This document shows positions 53,629 to 63,157 of a DNA stretch of 64,000 nt, piece after piece. The notes under the pieces were generated by a model, which was not told the DNA's origin, did not search any database, and saw only the letters and a list, made by a program, of their open reading frames with translations. Made by a program: the position numbers and the translations under genes. The stretch spans positions 1 to 64,000 of the forward strand of contig NZ_DATERI010000094.1 of assembly GCF_035271705.1 (NCBI RefSeq), given 5' to 3'. This DNA is from Buttiauxella sp035271705 (lineage in GTDB: Bacteria; Pseudomonadota; Gammaproteobacteria; Enterobacterales; Enterobacteriaceae). The first letter of the stretch is position 1, and each line of letters opens with the position of its first letter.

Positions 53629-56160
53629 TTACTTCGTCGGTAGCGCCTCAGGGTTCAGGCTAACCGTTTTGTAGTTATCGACCCACGAGGAGTAACGCTC
53701 AGGGTTCGACCACACACGATAATGCAGACGAGACATTGTTACCGGATCACTTAACAACACCAAACGACGGTCGCGGTTGAGTTTCTCAGGCGTTTCATTA
53801 AGCGCCTGCTCAACGTGGCGGTCACGGGCAATCTCCAGCACATTACTTGCACGGTGACGCGCCGTTGCCATCGCGGTTGCCAGGGCATTAAACGACGGGT
53901 TAAACACCGCGTGCATAAAGCCATCATCGAGCGTACGGCTACGGTTAAGCTTCAGGTAGTTGTCTGTATCGACCAGAACCTTCGGAGGACAATACTCTTC
54001 CGGGATCAGGAACAGCTTCCAGCGCTTAGTGCGTAATCCAATAGTTGCGCGGCTTGAAATCACCGACACGAACGGAGAAAGGATCAGCGAGAAGACGATT
54101 GGCGCCAACCAGAACAGGAAACGCAAATCTAACCACGCCATACCGACTGCCCACACCAGCCCCAGCAACAGCTGAGAACCGTGGCGCATGAATGCTTCAC
54201 CCCATGGAGTGGAGTCGTCATCACGCTGCGGCGAGTTCCATACCACTTCCCAACCGAGGAATGCGCTGACCACAAATACGGTGTGGAACAGCATACGCAC
54301 CGGTGCCAACAGCACAGAGAACAGTACCTCCAGCAACAAAGAAGCTGTCACGCGGAAGAAACCACCGAACTCTTTCGAGCCTTTGCACCAAACCAGGATG
54401 ATGCTCAGAAGCTTCGGCAGGAACAGTAACACCATGGTGGAGGCAAACAAGGCTATCGCCAGTTCCGGACGCCACTGCGGCCACACCGGGAACAACTGGC
54501 GCGGTTGCAGGAAGTATTGTGGTTCTGTCAGCGCATGTACCACCTGCAATGCTGTGGATAACGCGAGGAACATAAACCACAACGGCGCGGACAAGTAGGA
54601 CATGACACCCGTCAAGAACACCGCACGGTGAACAGGATGCATGCCTTTTACCAGGAACAGACGGAAGTTCATCAAGTTACCGTGGCACCAACGGCGGTCA
54701 CGCTTGAGTTCATCCAGTAAGTTCGGCGGCAGTTCTTCATAAGAACCCGGCAAGTCGTAAGCAATCCAAACGCCCCAACCCGCACGGCGCATCAGAGCCG
54801 CTTCCACGAAGTCGTGAGAAAGGATAGAACCGGCGAATGAACCTTCACCTGGCAACGGCGCTAACGCACAATGCTCGATGAACGGCTTAACGCGGATAAT
54901 GGCGTTATGCCCCCAGTAGTGGGATTCACCCAACTGCCAGAAGTGCAGACCCGCGGTAAACAATGGCCCATAGACTCGGGTGGCAAATTGTTGACAACGC
55001 GCATACAGCGTATCCATGCCGGAGGCTTTTGGTGAAGACTGAATGATGCCCGCATTCGGGTTAGCATTCATCAAACGCACCAGGTTGGTCAGGCAGTCAC
55101 CGCTCATTACGGAGTCAGCATCCAACACCACCATGTAGCTGTATTGATTGCCCCAGCGACGACAGAAGTCATCGATGTTGCCACTTTTACGCTTTACACG
55201 GCGACGACGGCGACGGTAGAAAATCTGCCCTTCGCCCTGCACTTCGTTAATCAGCTCCATCCACGCTTTCTGCTCCGCAACACAGATATCTGGGTTGTAG
55301 CTGTCGCTCAGGATGTAAACGTCGAAGTGTTGCTGTTGACCCGTTGCTTTTACTGATTCCCACGTCGCACGCAGACCCGCAAATACGCGGTCAACGTCTT
55401 CGTTACAAATAGGCATAATCAACGCGGTGCGATGCGCCGGATCGATGGGCTCATCACCGACTGTTGAAGCAGAGATACTGTATTTATCTTTGCCCATCAG
55501 TAGCTGAAGGAAGCCCATCAACGCGGTCCAGAAACCGGCTGAAACCCAACAGAACAGAATCGCGAACAGGATCAAAATGCCAGTCTGCAGCACATACGGC
55601 AGCAGTTGCATGAAGGAAACCCACAAATCCTGGCCGAGCATGTCGGATGGATTAATCAGTGCCCAGCCCTGGTAAGGCAGAATGGTCTTCATATACCAGG
55701 TCGCAACTACGGTCTGAGAAATGGTCAGCAGCAGCAGAATGTAACGTCGAATGGTCCCGACGGTACGCCATTTCTGCTCAGCGTCAGCCTCTTCTTTTGA
55801 CATATAGCGAGGATTAACTTCTCGCCCGCGTAAACGATCCCAGAAACGACCGATCGGGTTGGTACGCCACGGATCGGGGAACATAGAAGAACGCGTTGCT
55901 TTTGGCATTGCCTGCAACTGGGTGCGCCCTTCTTCATCCTCTATCAGCTGTTCACCACCCAACGACCCAGGCCAGCTCGCTTCGAGCCGGGCCTTTACTG
56001 AGGCTAAAGGCGAATCATCGGCGCGGTCATAATGGTGCTCTTGCGCATCTAGCGCCTCATGCATCGCTTGCAGATCCGATGCTGGAAGAGCCGCCTTCTG
56101 CTGTGCAGAAAGCGGGAGAGCATCAATATATTCAGACGCAGTATCAGTCATCTTATTCAT
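53629..56160 (-). CDS. opgH: Glucan biosynthesis glucosyltransferase OpgH
   Basis: An 843-residue inner-membrane glycosyltransferase family 2 enzyme that polymerises beta-1,2-glucan for osmoregulated periplasmic glucans and, in E. coli, also links nutrient state to FtsZ. The cytoplasmic catalytic part holds ALIMPICNEDVDRVFAG, LDADSVMSGD and the DRRWCHGN motif; several membrane segments lie on either side. The start at 56160 (MNKMTDTASEYIDAL) matches E. coli and overlaps the opgG stop codon by eight bases (ATGAATAA), as in E. coli. Confidence 0.96.
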   Translation of the reverse strand: MNKMTDTASEYIDALPLSAQQKAALPASDLQAMHEALDAQEHHYDRADDSPLASVKARLEASWPGSLGGEQLIEDEEGRTQLQAMPKATRSSMFPDPWRTNPIGRFWDRLRGREVNPRYMSKEEADAEQKWRTVGTIRRYILLLLTISQTVVATWYMKTILPYQGWALINPSDMLGQDLWVSFMQLLPYVLQTGILILFAILFCWVSAGFWTALMGFLQLLMGKDKYSISASTVGDEPIDPAHRTALIMPICNEDVDRVFAGLRATWESVKATGQQQHFDVYILSDSYNPDICVAEQKAWMELINEVQGEGQIFYRRRRRRVKRKSGNIDDFCRRWGNQYSYMVVLDADSVMSGDCLTNLVRLMNANPNAGIIQSSPKASGMDTLYARCQQFATRVYGPLFTAGLHFWQLGESHYWGHNAIIRVKPFIEHCALAPLPGEGSFAGSILSHDFVEAALMRRAGWGVWIAYDLPGSYEELPPNLLDELKRDRRWCHGNLMNFRLFLVKGMHPVHRAVFLTGVMSYLSAPLWFMFLALSTALQVVHALTEPQYFLQPRQLFPVWPQWRPELAIALFASTMVLLFLPKLLSIILVWCKGSKEFGGFFRVTASLLLEVLFSVLLAPVRMLFHTVFVVSAFLGWEVVWNSPQRDDDSTPWGEAFMRHGSQLLLGLVWAVGMAWLDLRFLFWLAPIVFSLILSPFVSVISSRATIGLRTKRWKLFLIPEEYCPPKVLVDTDNYLKLNRSRTLDDGFMHAVFNPSFNALATAMATARHRASNVLEIARDRHVEQALNETPEKLNRDRRLVLLSDPVTMSRLHYRVWSNPERYSSWVDNYKTVSLNPEALPTK

Positions 56161-57706
56161 TGGCAGGTAGCTGGTAGCTCCAGGTTTCACTCAACGTTTG
56201 CGAGCCATTAACCAGCGCTGCACGCATTTCAGTCGGTTTCTTCTCATCTTTGACCTTCACACGGACCGTCAAACGCCAGCCTTTAGCAACTGGGTTGTAA
56301 TGTACCTGGGTATCAACGATTTCACCATTGTCACCAATGCTGGTTTGAGCAGTAACCGGCGTATCTAGCGGCAGTTTTTTCATGTCCGCACCGACGAAAT
56401 CCACTACAAACGCAATAGTGCCGTCAGGTTGGCGAGTCTGATTTGACTGTTTTACATCACCGGTTGAGCGGCGAGTCTGGGCAACATATGCGTTATCTGG
56501 CGCATGCATTTTGTCTTCGTCACGGCCAAAGGTAATGGTGTACTTGAAGTTCATCTCTTTGCCTGGTTCCGGGAGTTGATCCGGTGTCCAGTAAGCAACA
56601 ATGTTGTCATTGGTTTCGTCGTTGGTTGGAATTTCCACCAGCTCGACGTGACCTTTACCCCAATCACCTTGCGGAGCAATCCAGGCGCTTGGACGCTGAT
56701 CGTAACGATCGTCAAGGTCCTCAAAGCGAGAGAACTGACGGCCACGTTGCAGCAAGCCAAAGCCAACCGGATTTTCTGTTGCGAAGGAACTCACAGCCAG
56801 ATGTTTCGGGTTGTTCAGTGGACGCCATATCCACTCACCGTTACCCGCATGAATAGACAGACCGTTGGAGTCATGTAATTCAGGACGGAAGTTGGTGCTT
56901 GGTGAAGGCTGATTCGGCCCAAAGAGGAACATACTGGTCAGCGGTGCAACACCCAGCTTGCCCACTTTATCGCGCAGATAAACTTTCGACTGCACGTTGA
57001 CCACAGTGTCGCGCCCTGGGGTGATAACAAAGCGATACGCACCTGTTGCACGTGGGGAATCAAGCAACGCATAGAGGGTCAGCGTTTTCTCACCCGTTTT
57101 CGGGCGCTCAATCCAATACTCACGGAAACGTGGGAACTCTTCGCCAGATGGCAAAGCAGTATCGATGGCCAAACCACGAGCAGACAGACCATAAACCTGA
57201 CCTGAGCCAATCACACGGAAATAACTCGCCCCGAGCATGCTGACAATTTCGTCGTTTTTATCTTTGCTGTTGATCGGATAGAGCACTTTGAACCCGGCGA
57301 AGCCAAGATCTTTGACGGTGTCTTTATCGTGTTTTACATCACCAAAATTAAAGTAATCCGGGTCGTACTTAATTTTATGAACCGCTGTCGCTGTCACTTC
57401 ATTGATAGCAACCGGGGTGTCGAAGTACATACCCTGATGATAAAATTCAAGCTTAAATGGGGTCTTTAACTTGCTCCAGTAGGCTTTATCATGATTGAAC
57501 TGGATCTGCTGATAGTCCGCATATTTCATGTCGCGGAATAGCGAAGGCAGATTGCTTTTCGGTGCTTCGTAGCTTTTGCCCGCTAATGTTTTCGCTTGTT
57601 TTGCGACATCATCGATGGTGAAGGCCCAAACCGAGGTGGTATAAAGTGACAGCGTTACAGCAGCACCAAGCCCACACATTTTCATCATTTTTAGTTTATG
57701 TTTCAT
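56153..57706 (-). CDS. opgG: Periplasmic glucan biosynthesis protein OpgG
   Basis: A periplasmic protein that modifies and branches the glucan backbone made by OpgH. The signal peptide is KHKLKMMKMCGLGAAVTLSLYTTSVWA with cleavage before FTIDDVAKQ. The mature region is very close to E. coli OpgG (SKDKNDEIVSMLGASYFRVIG; SLSIHAGNGEWIWRPLNNPKH type blocks). The start at 57706 gives 517 residues; the internal ATG at 57688 gives 511 as annotated in E. coli and is an equal alternative. Confidence 0.95.
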   Translation of the reverse strand: MKHKLKMMKMCGLGAAVTLSLYTTSVWAFTIDDVAKQAKTLAGKSYEAPKSNLPSLFRDMKYADYQQIQFNHDKAYWSKLKTPFKLEFYHQGMYFDTPVAINEVTATAVHKIKYDPDYFNFGDVKHDKDTVKDLGFAGFKVLYPINSKDKNDEIVSMLGASYFRVIGSGQVYGLSARGLAIDTALPSGEEFPRFREYWIERPKTGEKTLTLYALLDSPRATGAYRFVITPGRDTVVNVQSKVYLRDKVGKLGVAPLTSMFLFGPNQPSPSTNFRPELHDSNGLSIHAGNGEWIWRPLNNPKHLAVSSFATENPVGFGLLQRGRQFSRFEDLDDRYDQRPSAWIAPQGDWGKGHVELVEIPTNDETNDNIVAYWTPDQLPEPGKEMNFKYTITFGRDEDKMHAPDNAYVAQTRRSTGDVKQSNQTRQPDGTIAFVVDFVGADMKKLPLDTPVTAQTSIGDNGEIVDTQVHYNPVAKGWRLTVRVKVKDEKKPTEMRAALVNGSQTLSETWSYQLPANE

Positions 57707-57982
57707 ATTAACCAGCACATCCCCCTTTGTGTGCTTAAATCAATCCAATCCATTTTAATGGAAACTTCTGCTTTCCGACAACCAAATACCCGCATTGTTC
57801 AGCACGCTGGCTCAGCCTTTAAGCAAAAAAAGACAACTGCTTACGCTTTCAGAGCCCATCCTGGAGACAGGATGTCATGGTTAGTGTAGGGTTGCCACGG
57901 AATTGATACCGTTCGGGACTTCAAGCCTATTGGGATATGTTCTTAAGGATAAGGCGATTCGTCCGATAATGTCTGGAGCATT

Positions 57983-59134
57983 ATGAGTAAAGCACCACAA
58001 CAACGCGAGTTTTTCCTGGATTCTATTCGGGCCTGGTTAATGCTCTTAGGCATTCCGTTTCATATCTCGCTCATCTATTCAAGCCATCACTGGCATGTTA
58101 ACAGCGCTGAAGCCTCATGGGGATTAACCCTTTTTAATGACTTCATTCACGCCTTCCGTATGCAGGTGTTTTTTGTCATTTCCGGTTATTTCTCTTACAT
58201 GCTTTTTCTGCGCTACCCGCTTAAACGCTGGTGGAAAGTGCGCGTCGAGCGTGTCGGCATCCCCATGTTGACAGCAATTCCATTGCTGACGCTACCGCAA
58301 TTTTTAATGCTGCAACACGTTAACGACAAGGCAAAAAACTGGCCAGGACTGACCCCTTACGAAAAATACAACACCCTGGTTTGGGAACTGGTTTCCCACT
58401 TGTGGTTCTTGTTGGTGATGGTGGTGCTCACGACAGTATGTTTATTTTTGTTCCAACAAATGAAAGCGCGTCTTGCGAATACGCCAGAAAATAACGCATC
58501 ACCCATTACTTTGGGAAAGATCTCAATCGCCTTTGTGGGCTTCGGGATTTTATACGGTGCCATTCGCCGCACTATTTTCATTATTTACTCCCCAATATTA
58601 AGCGATGGCCTATTTAACTTTGTGGTCATGCAGACGCTTTTTTATCTGCCGTTCTTCATGCTCGGTGCTTTAGTCTTTGTGCGTCCACAACTGAAAGCGC
58701 TGTTTACCACACCGTCTCCATGGTGTGCTGCGGGTGCAGCCCTGGCGTTTTGTGCATACCTGCTGAATCAGCGTTATGGCAGCGGCGATGCCTGGATGTA
58801 TGAAACCGAAAGCGTTATCACGATGGTTTTAGGTCTGTGGATGGTCAACGTGGTGTTTTCACTGGGTCATAAGCTGTTGAACTCCCACTCTAAACGGGTC
58901 ACCTATTTTGTTAATGCTTCACTGTTTATTTATTTGGTGCACCACCCATTGACGCTGTTTTTTGGCGCATATATCACGCCACATATTGCCTCCAATGCGT
59001 TGGGCTTTATGACGGGATTGATATTTGTAGTGGGTATCGCGGTGATTTTGTATGAAATCCATCTGCGTATTCCACTGCTGCGCTTCTTGTTCTCCGGCAA
59101 ACCGCAGAATGTGGCAGTGAAAGTGAAGAGTTAA
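57983..59134 (+). CDS. opgC: Glucan succinyltransferase OpgC
   Basis: A 383-residue acyltransferase-3 family membrane protein with about 10 membrane segments that succinylates osmoregulated periplasmic glucans. The N-terminal QREFFLDSIRAWLMLLGIPFHI and RMQVFFVISGYFSYML blocks are typical. Divergent from opgGH across a 276-base region with no gene seen. Confidence 0.95.
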   Translation: MSKAPQQREFFLDSIRAWLMLLGIPFHISLIYSSHHWHVNSAEASWGLTLFNDFIHAFRMQVFFVISGYFSYMLFLRYPLKRWWKVRVERVGIPMLTAIPLLTLPQFLMLQHVNDKAKNWPGLTPYEKYNTLVWELVSHLWFLLVMVVLTTVCLFLFQQMKARLANTPENNASPITLGKISIAFVGFGILYGAIRRTIFIIYSPILSDGLFNFVVMQTLFYLPFFMLGALVFVRPQLKALFTTPSPWCAAGAALAFCAYLLNQRYGSGDAWMYETESVITMVLGLWMVNVVFSLGHKLLNSHSKRVTYFVNASLFIYLVHHPLTLFFGAYITPHIASNALGFMTGLIFVVGIAVILYEIHLRIPLLRFLFSGKPQNVAVKVKS

Positions 59135-59160
59135 CCCGACCAACGAACAAAAAATAAACT

Positions 59161-59180
59161 CAAAATAATTCGAGTCGCAG
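59161..59180. repeat. Solo ERIC terminus between opgC and clsC
   Basis: CAAAATAATTCGAGTCGCAG is an ERIC end without core or partner, in the 50-base gap between two convergent genes. Confidence 0.6.
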
Positions 59181-59184
59181 AGTT

Positions 59185-60621
59185 TTAGAGTAGCCACTCA
59201 ATTGGCAGACGATAAACTAACCGCACCAACACCCGTTGCCAGAAACGGGTGTGCGGCTCTTTCTTCCAGACAATCTCTTTGCCTTCGCGGGTTTCCACCC
59301 AATTCACACGTCCCCAGCGGTCCAAACGCAGTGCCCAGGCCGCCTCTTTTTGGCTTTGAGTGAATCGTTGGTGGATATCCTCTGCCAGCGCGGTGCTTTC
59401 AATAACAAAGCCCATTTCGGTATTGAGCATGGCCGAGCGCGGGTCAAAATTGAATGAGCCGATAAACACTTTTTGCTTATCGACGCTGAAGGTTTTGGCA
59501 TGCAGGCTGGAGCCAGAGTTACCGGTTAAACCGCGATCGCGCGGCCTGCGCGGGCCATTATTTTCAGGCTTTAATTCATATAGCGCGACACCGTGTCGTA
59601 GCAGCTTCTTGCGCCATCGGGCATATCCGGCATGCACCACCGCCACATCGTTGGCAGCCAGCGAGTTGGTCAGAATGGCTATTTTCACCCCGTTGCGTAC
59701 CAGCCCAAGAATTTGGGCAATACCGGCGCGAGTCGGGACGAAGTAGGCAGAAATAATGTCTATCTCCTGCTTAGGCAGGCCAATGACGTTGATCAGGCGT
59801 TGCGGTAACAATGTGTGATTACGCGCCCTTCCCTGCCCTTTACTCGGATCGTCACTGAGCAAACGCGTTTCAGACCAGTACATATTTAATGTGCGTGCCA
59901 CAAGATTTGTCGCAAATTGGCTGGTGGTCAGCCTTTCAAGATAGCGCTGCGCCGTCGGGTCGCTGCGCCAAGCATCAGGCAGTTGTACCCGTTGCTGTAA
60001 AATATCGGGATCAACATCGAGCACTTTGGCAAGGGTCGATACGCACTGGCTGTTCCAGTAGCGCTCAAAATCCTCGCTGACATCGGTAACCACCGGGCCA
60101 ACAGCCAACACGTCTAAATCTGAAAAAAGGGGTTGTTTGCCGACACCAAAGTAAGCATCACCCACATTACGCCCGCCGACAATCGTTGTTTCACCATCAA
60201 CGGTGAAACTCTTGTTGTGCATGCGGCGGTTCAGACGGGCAAAGTCGGTCAGGTAGCCAATGGCGCGAAACAAACGAAAAGAGAAGGGATTAAACAGGCG
60301 CACTTCAATCTGAGGATGGGAATTCAGAAGCTCTAAAATATCATCCAGCCCGTTAGTATTGTTATCATCCAGCAACAGCCTGACTCTCACCCCGCGTTCA
60401 GCCGCTGCCAGTAACGCACTAAACAACAGCCGCCCGGACATATCGTCCTGCCAGATGTAATACTGCACATCGAGGGTTTTCTCTGCCATGCCGCACAGTA
60501 GATAACGCGCGGCAAATGCATCAAGGCTGTCCGAAAGAGGATGAATACCGCTCACGCCAGGATGCTCGGCAAGCACCGGGATAATCGCTCTCCCAAGGCG
60601 TGTAGCGTGATGGTTCTTCAC
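59185..60621 (-). CDS. clsC: Cardiolipin synthase ClsC
   Basis: A 478-residue phospholipase-D-superfamily enzyme that in E. coli makes cardiolipin from phosphatidylethanolamine and phosphatidylglycerol, together with YmdB. Two HKD motifs are present: MHNKSFTVDG...GGRN and LHAKTFSVDK...GSFNFDPRS. A GTG start at 60621, one base after the ymdB stop codon, gives a length close to E. coli ClsC (473); the longer frame to 60735 would overlap ymdB. Confidence 0.93.
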   Translation of the reverse strand: MKNHHATRLGRAIIPVLAEHPGVSGIHPLSDSLDAFAARYLLCGMAEKTLDVQYYIWQDDMSGRLLFSALLAAAERGVRVRLLLDDNNTNGLDDILELLNSHPQIEVRLFNPFSFRLFRAIGYLTDFARLNRRMHNKSFTVDGETTIVGGRNVGDAYFGVGKQPLFSDLDVLAVGPVVTDVSEDFERYWNSQCVSTLAKVLDVDPDILQQRVQLPDAWRSDPTAQRYLERLTTSQFATNLVARTLNMYWSETRLLSDDPSKGQGRARNHTLLPQRLINVIGLPKQEIDIISAYFVPTRAGIAQILGLVRNGVKIAILTNSLAANDVAVVHAGYARWRKKLLRHGVALYELKPENNGPRRPRDRGLTGNSGSSLHAKTFSVDKQKVFIGSFNFDPRSAMLNTEMGFVIESTALAEDIHQRFTQSQKEAAWALRLDRWGRVNWVETREGKEIVWKKEPHTRFWQRVLVRLVYRLPIEWLL

Positions 60622-60622
60622 G

Positions 60623-61147
60623 TTAGAGTTGGGCAAGCAGTTGCTGGTAAATAAGGGTACTTTCGTCATCGAAACAGACGAAAACCACTTCTTCGGGTAA
60701 TGGGCGCAAACCGATGTATCGATAAACCGTATCAACAGCTATTTTAGCAGCCAACTCTTTTGGGAAAGCGTACGCACCGGTGCTGATTGCCGGAAACGCG
60801 ATAGTGCGGTAGCTATTGGCGGCCGCCAAATCGAGACAATTGTAATAAGTTTGTTCAAGTAATTCTGCCTCATGCTTTTCACCGCCCTGCCAGACCGGGC
60901 CGACGGCATGAATCACGGCTTTAACCGGGATATTTCCAGCTTCGGTAATGACGGCATGTCCAGGGGCGCATTCGCCTTGCTGCTGAAGAATCACTTTGCA
61001 GGCCTCCAATAATGTCGGCCCCGCTGCACGATGAATTGCACCATCAACACCACCGCCCCCCATCAGGGATGGATTCGCCGCATTGACTATCACATCAACC
61101 TCAGCGCGGGTGATATCGCCTTGTATCACCGACATTCTTTCGCTCAT
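60623..61147 (-). CDS. ymdB: Macro-domain protein YmdB (O-acetyl-ADP-ribose deacetylase)
   Basis: A 174-residue macro-domain protein. NAANPSLMGGGGVDGAIHRAAG is the ADP-ribose-binding loop, and FPAISTGAYAFP the second. In E. coli it hydrolyses O-acetyl-ADP-ribose and regulates RNase III and biofilm formation. The start at 61147 (MSERMSVIQGD) follows CTGGAGATTTCCTG; a longer frame to 61210 is unlikely. One base from clsC. Confidence 0.94.
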   Translation of the reverse strand: MSERMSVIQGDITRAEVDVIVNAANPSLMGGGGVDGAIHRAAGPTLLEACKVILQQQGECAPGHAVITEAGNIPVKAVIHAVGPVWQGGEKHEAELLEQTYYNCLDLAAANSYRTIAFPAISTGAYAFPKELAAKIAVDTVYRYIGLRPLPEEVVFVCFDDESTLIYQQLLAQL

Positions 61148-61287
61148 CAGGAAATCTCCAGTTAGTATTTGATAGTAGTCTAAACTTACCGAACAGCAGA
61201 CGTATATCACTTCCTATGGGATTATCCCTATCTCCTATCCTCTGATTTTTCTCATTTACCAGATAAAATTTCCGCGATAGCCATACT

Positions 61288-61319
61288 GGCGGATGTCGCT
61301 CACGCTAATCTGCTCTACG
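61288..61319. repeat. Degenerate half copy of the GTAGG-type palindromic repeat
   Basis: GGCGGATGTCGCTCACGCTA followed by ATCTGCTCTACGA resembles the right arm of the repeat at 20672-20758 (CGGATGTCGCTACGCTAATCCGACCTAC). It overlaps the last codons and stop of the phosphopantetheinyl transferase gene. Confidence 0.6.
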
Positions 61320-61937
61320 AAACGGGGCAATTATCAGCTCAGGCGAAAAGCCAACAGCAAACGGTTTCTCACCGCAACAAGCGATCAGTGTATCACCAAC
61401 GTTGATGTGAAGAAGATGACGGTCAGGCGGGCAAAGTGTGTCTAGCGGCAAACGCAACTGATCCATTTGCCAGACCGTTGCGCCACGTTGCTTGAGCACG
61501 GCTTCGTGTGCCGTCCAGAGGCGCCAGAATTGCAGGATTTGTTGCGATGGGGGCAAAGATTCCAGCCAGTCGCACAATGGCGCACTGAAACTGTGACGGG
61601 CAATGGCCATAAACCGCGGCCGCGAGCGGATTTGTTCAATATCACACCCCACTTCCCCGCCACCCACCAGCACCGCAACCCGGGTGGCATTGTTGCTGAT
61701 ATTAAATTCGGGCAATGCCGGATGATACGGTTTGCCTTGAGCCGCGCGGGCTAATTTGGGCAATGGGCCGTCATTGAGCAGCATCGCCAACAGGATTCTG
61801 GCGGCAATCCAGTCTGCGCGACGGCGACCTGTAGGCGCGTCCTGCAACAGGTCAGGAGACAACCAGCGTGTAGCGGGTGCGTCATTCAATACGCACGCCA
61901 CTTCACCAAACGCCAGTTGATAACCGTTTACCGCCAA
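61305..61937 (-). CDS. 4'-phosphopantetheinyl transferase (Sfp/AcpT family)
   Basis: A 210-residue Sfp-type phosphopantetheinyl transferase, which would activate acyl carrier proteins by adding the coenzyme-A-derived arm. VGCDIEQIRSR holds the magnesium aspartate; WTAHEAVLKQRG corresponds to the WxxKEAxxK motif, with His in place of the first Lys. It overlaps the ketosynthase gene by 10 bases, so it most likely serves the carrier proteins of the same cluster. The last residues (RAD) and TAG stop codon are encoded by a repeat-like sequence. Confidence 0.85.
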   Translation of the reverse strand: MAVNGYQLAFGEVACVLNDAPATRWLSPDLLQDAPTGRRRADWIAARILLAMLLNDGPLPKLARAAQGKPYHPALPEFNISNNATRVAVLVGGGEVGCDIEQIRSRPRFMAIARHSFSAPLCDWLESLPPSQQILQFWRLWTAHEAVLKQRGATVWQMDQLRLPLDTLCPPDRHLLHINVGDTLIACCGEKPFAVGFSPELIIAPFRRAD

Positions 61938-63157
61938 CGACGCATCACCAATGAGGTATTTATTCCGCCAAAGGCAAAGTTATTGCTCTGGACAAATTCT
62001 GTCTCGATTTTGCGCGCTTCACCGATGATGTAATCCAACTCGCCGCACGCCTCGTCGGGCTGAGTCAAATTCAGCGTTTCGGCAAACCAGCCTTCACGCA
62101 TCATTTTGATACTCATCCAGGCTTCCAGTGCGCCACATGCACCGAGTGTATGACCCAGATAACTTTTCAGCGAAGAAATAGGTGTATTAGCGCCAAAAAC
62201 TGCCGCCGTGGCGTGGCTTTCAGCAATGTCTCCACGGTCAGTTGCCGTTCCATGCGCGTTAATATAGCCAATGTCGCTGGCCGCAAGCCCTGCCGATCGT
62301 AGGCTGCTTTCAATACAAATTTGCATGGTTTCTTTCTGCGGCTGGGTGATATGCGCCGCATCGCAATTGGTATGGAACCCGACGATCTCGGCATAGATGG
62401 TCGCACCACGCGCCAGAGCATGATCCAAATCTTCCAGGATCAATGTGCCTGCACCTTCGCCAATCACCAGACCATCGCGCTGCTTGTCAAAGGGTGCGGG
62501 TGTGCTCTTGGGCTGGTCATTACGCTGGCTGGTGGCAAACAGCGTGTCAAACACCGCCGCCTCCGACGGGCATAACTCCTCAGCACCGCCGGCAACCATC
62601 ACTGTTTGGTAGCCATGACGAATGGCTTCCCAGGCATAACCAATCGCCTGACTGCCTGAGGTACACGCACTTGATGTTGGGATCACGCGGCCACGCAAAC
62701 CAAAGAACAGCCCGGCATTCACCGCAGCGGTGTGTGGCATCATCTGCACGTAGGTGGTGCCGGTAATATTGCGGGTGTGCTTTTCGGTCAGCATAGTGGC
62801 AAATTCGCTCACAGGCCCTGTGCTTCCGGTGGATGAACCATAAGCAATGCCTGTTTCACCACTGGTGAGAATCGGGTCGTCCAGCAAACCGGCCTGCGCT
62901 AACGCCAGTTCAGTGGCACGCGTGGCGAGCAATGACACACGTCCCATCGCCCGAATGCGCTTACGCGTATAGTGTTCGGGGACGGTAAAATTCTCGACCG
63001 GTGCACCGAGCATGGTGTTGAGCCCGTTGTAGATTTGCCATTCGGCCATGTGTCGGACCGCGTTTTTACCGGACCTCAAACCCGCAGCCACATCCTGCCA
63101 GTTATCACCAAATGCTGTCACACCGCCCATTCCCGTTACCACTACCCGGCGAATCAC
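61928..63157 (-). CDS. apeR: Beta-ketoacyl-ACP synthase, ApeR-like (FabF family)
   Basis: A 409-residue FabF-type condensing enzyme. The Cys-His-His triad is intact: active-site Cys in SSACTSGSQAIGYA, His in INAHGTATDRGD and His in YLGHTLGACGALE. Its place between a FabG-type reductase and a phosphopantetheinyl transferase, outside the fab operon, points to a secondary-metabolite type II synthase; the order matches the distal end of aryl-polyene clusters, where it is called ApeR. The ATG overlaps the reductase stop by four bases. Confidence 0.75.
   Translation of the reverse strand: MIRRVVVTGMGGVTAFGDNWQDVAAGLRSGKNAVRHMAEWQIYNGLNTMLGAPVENFTVPEHYTRKRIRAMGRVSLLATRATELALAQAGLLDDPILTSGETGIAYGSSTGSTGPVSEFATMLTEKHTRNITGTTYVQMMPHTAAVNAGLFFGLRGRVIPTSSACTSGSQAIGYAWEAIRHGYQTVMVAGGAEELCPSEAAVFDTLFATSQRNDQPKSTPAPFDKQRDGLVIGEGAGTLILEDLDHALARGATIYAEIVGFHTNCDAAHITQPQKETMQICIESSLRSAGLAASDIGYINAHGTATDRGDIAESHATAAVFGANTPISSLKSYLGHTLGACGALEAWMSIKMMREGWFAETLNLTQPDEACGELDYIIGEARKIETEFVQSNNFAFGGINTSLVMRRWR

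Noticed and set aside
57861..57876. GAGACAGGATGTC shared by the opgG-opgC gap and the ERIC insert at 47,840
   Set aside because: Thirteen bases with partial palindromy; too short to claim a common element without a genome count.
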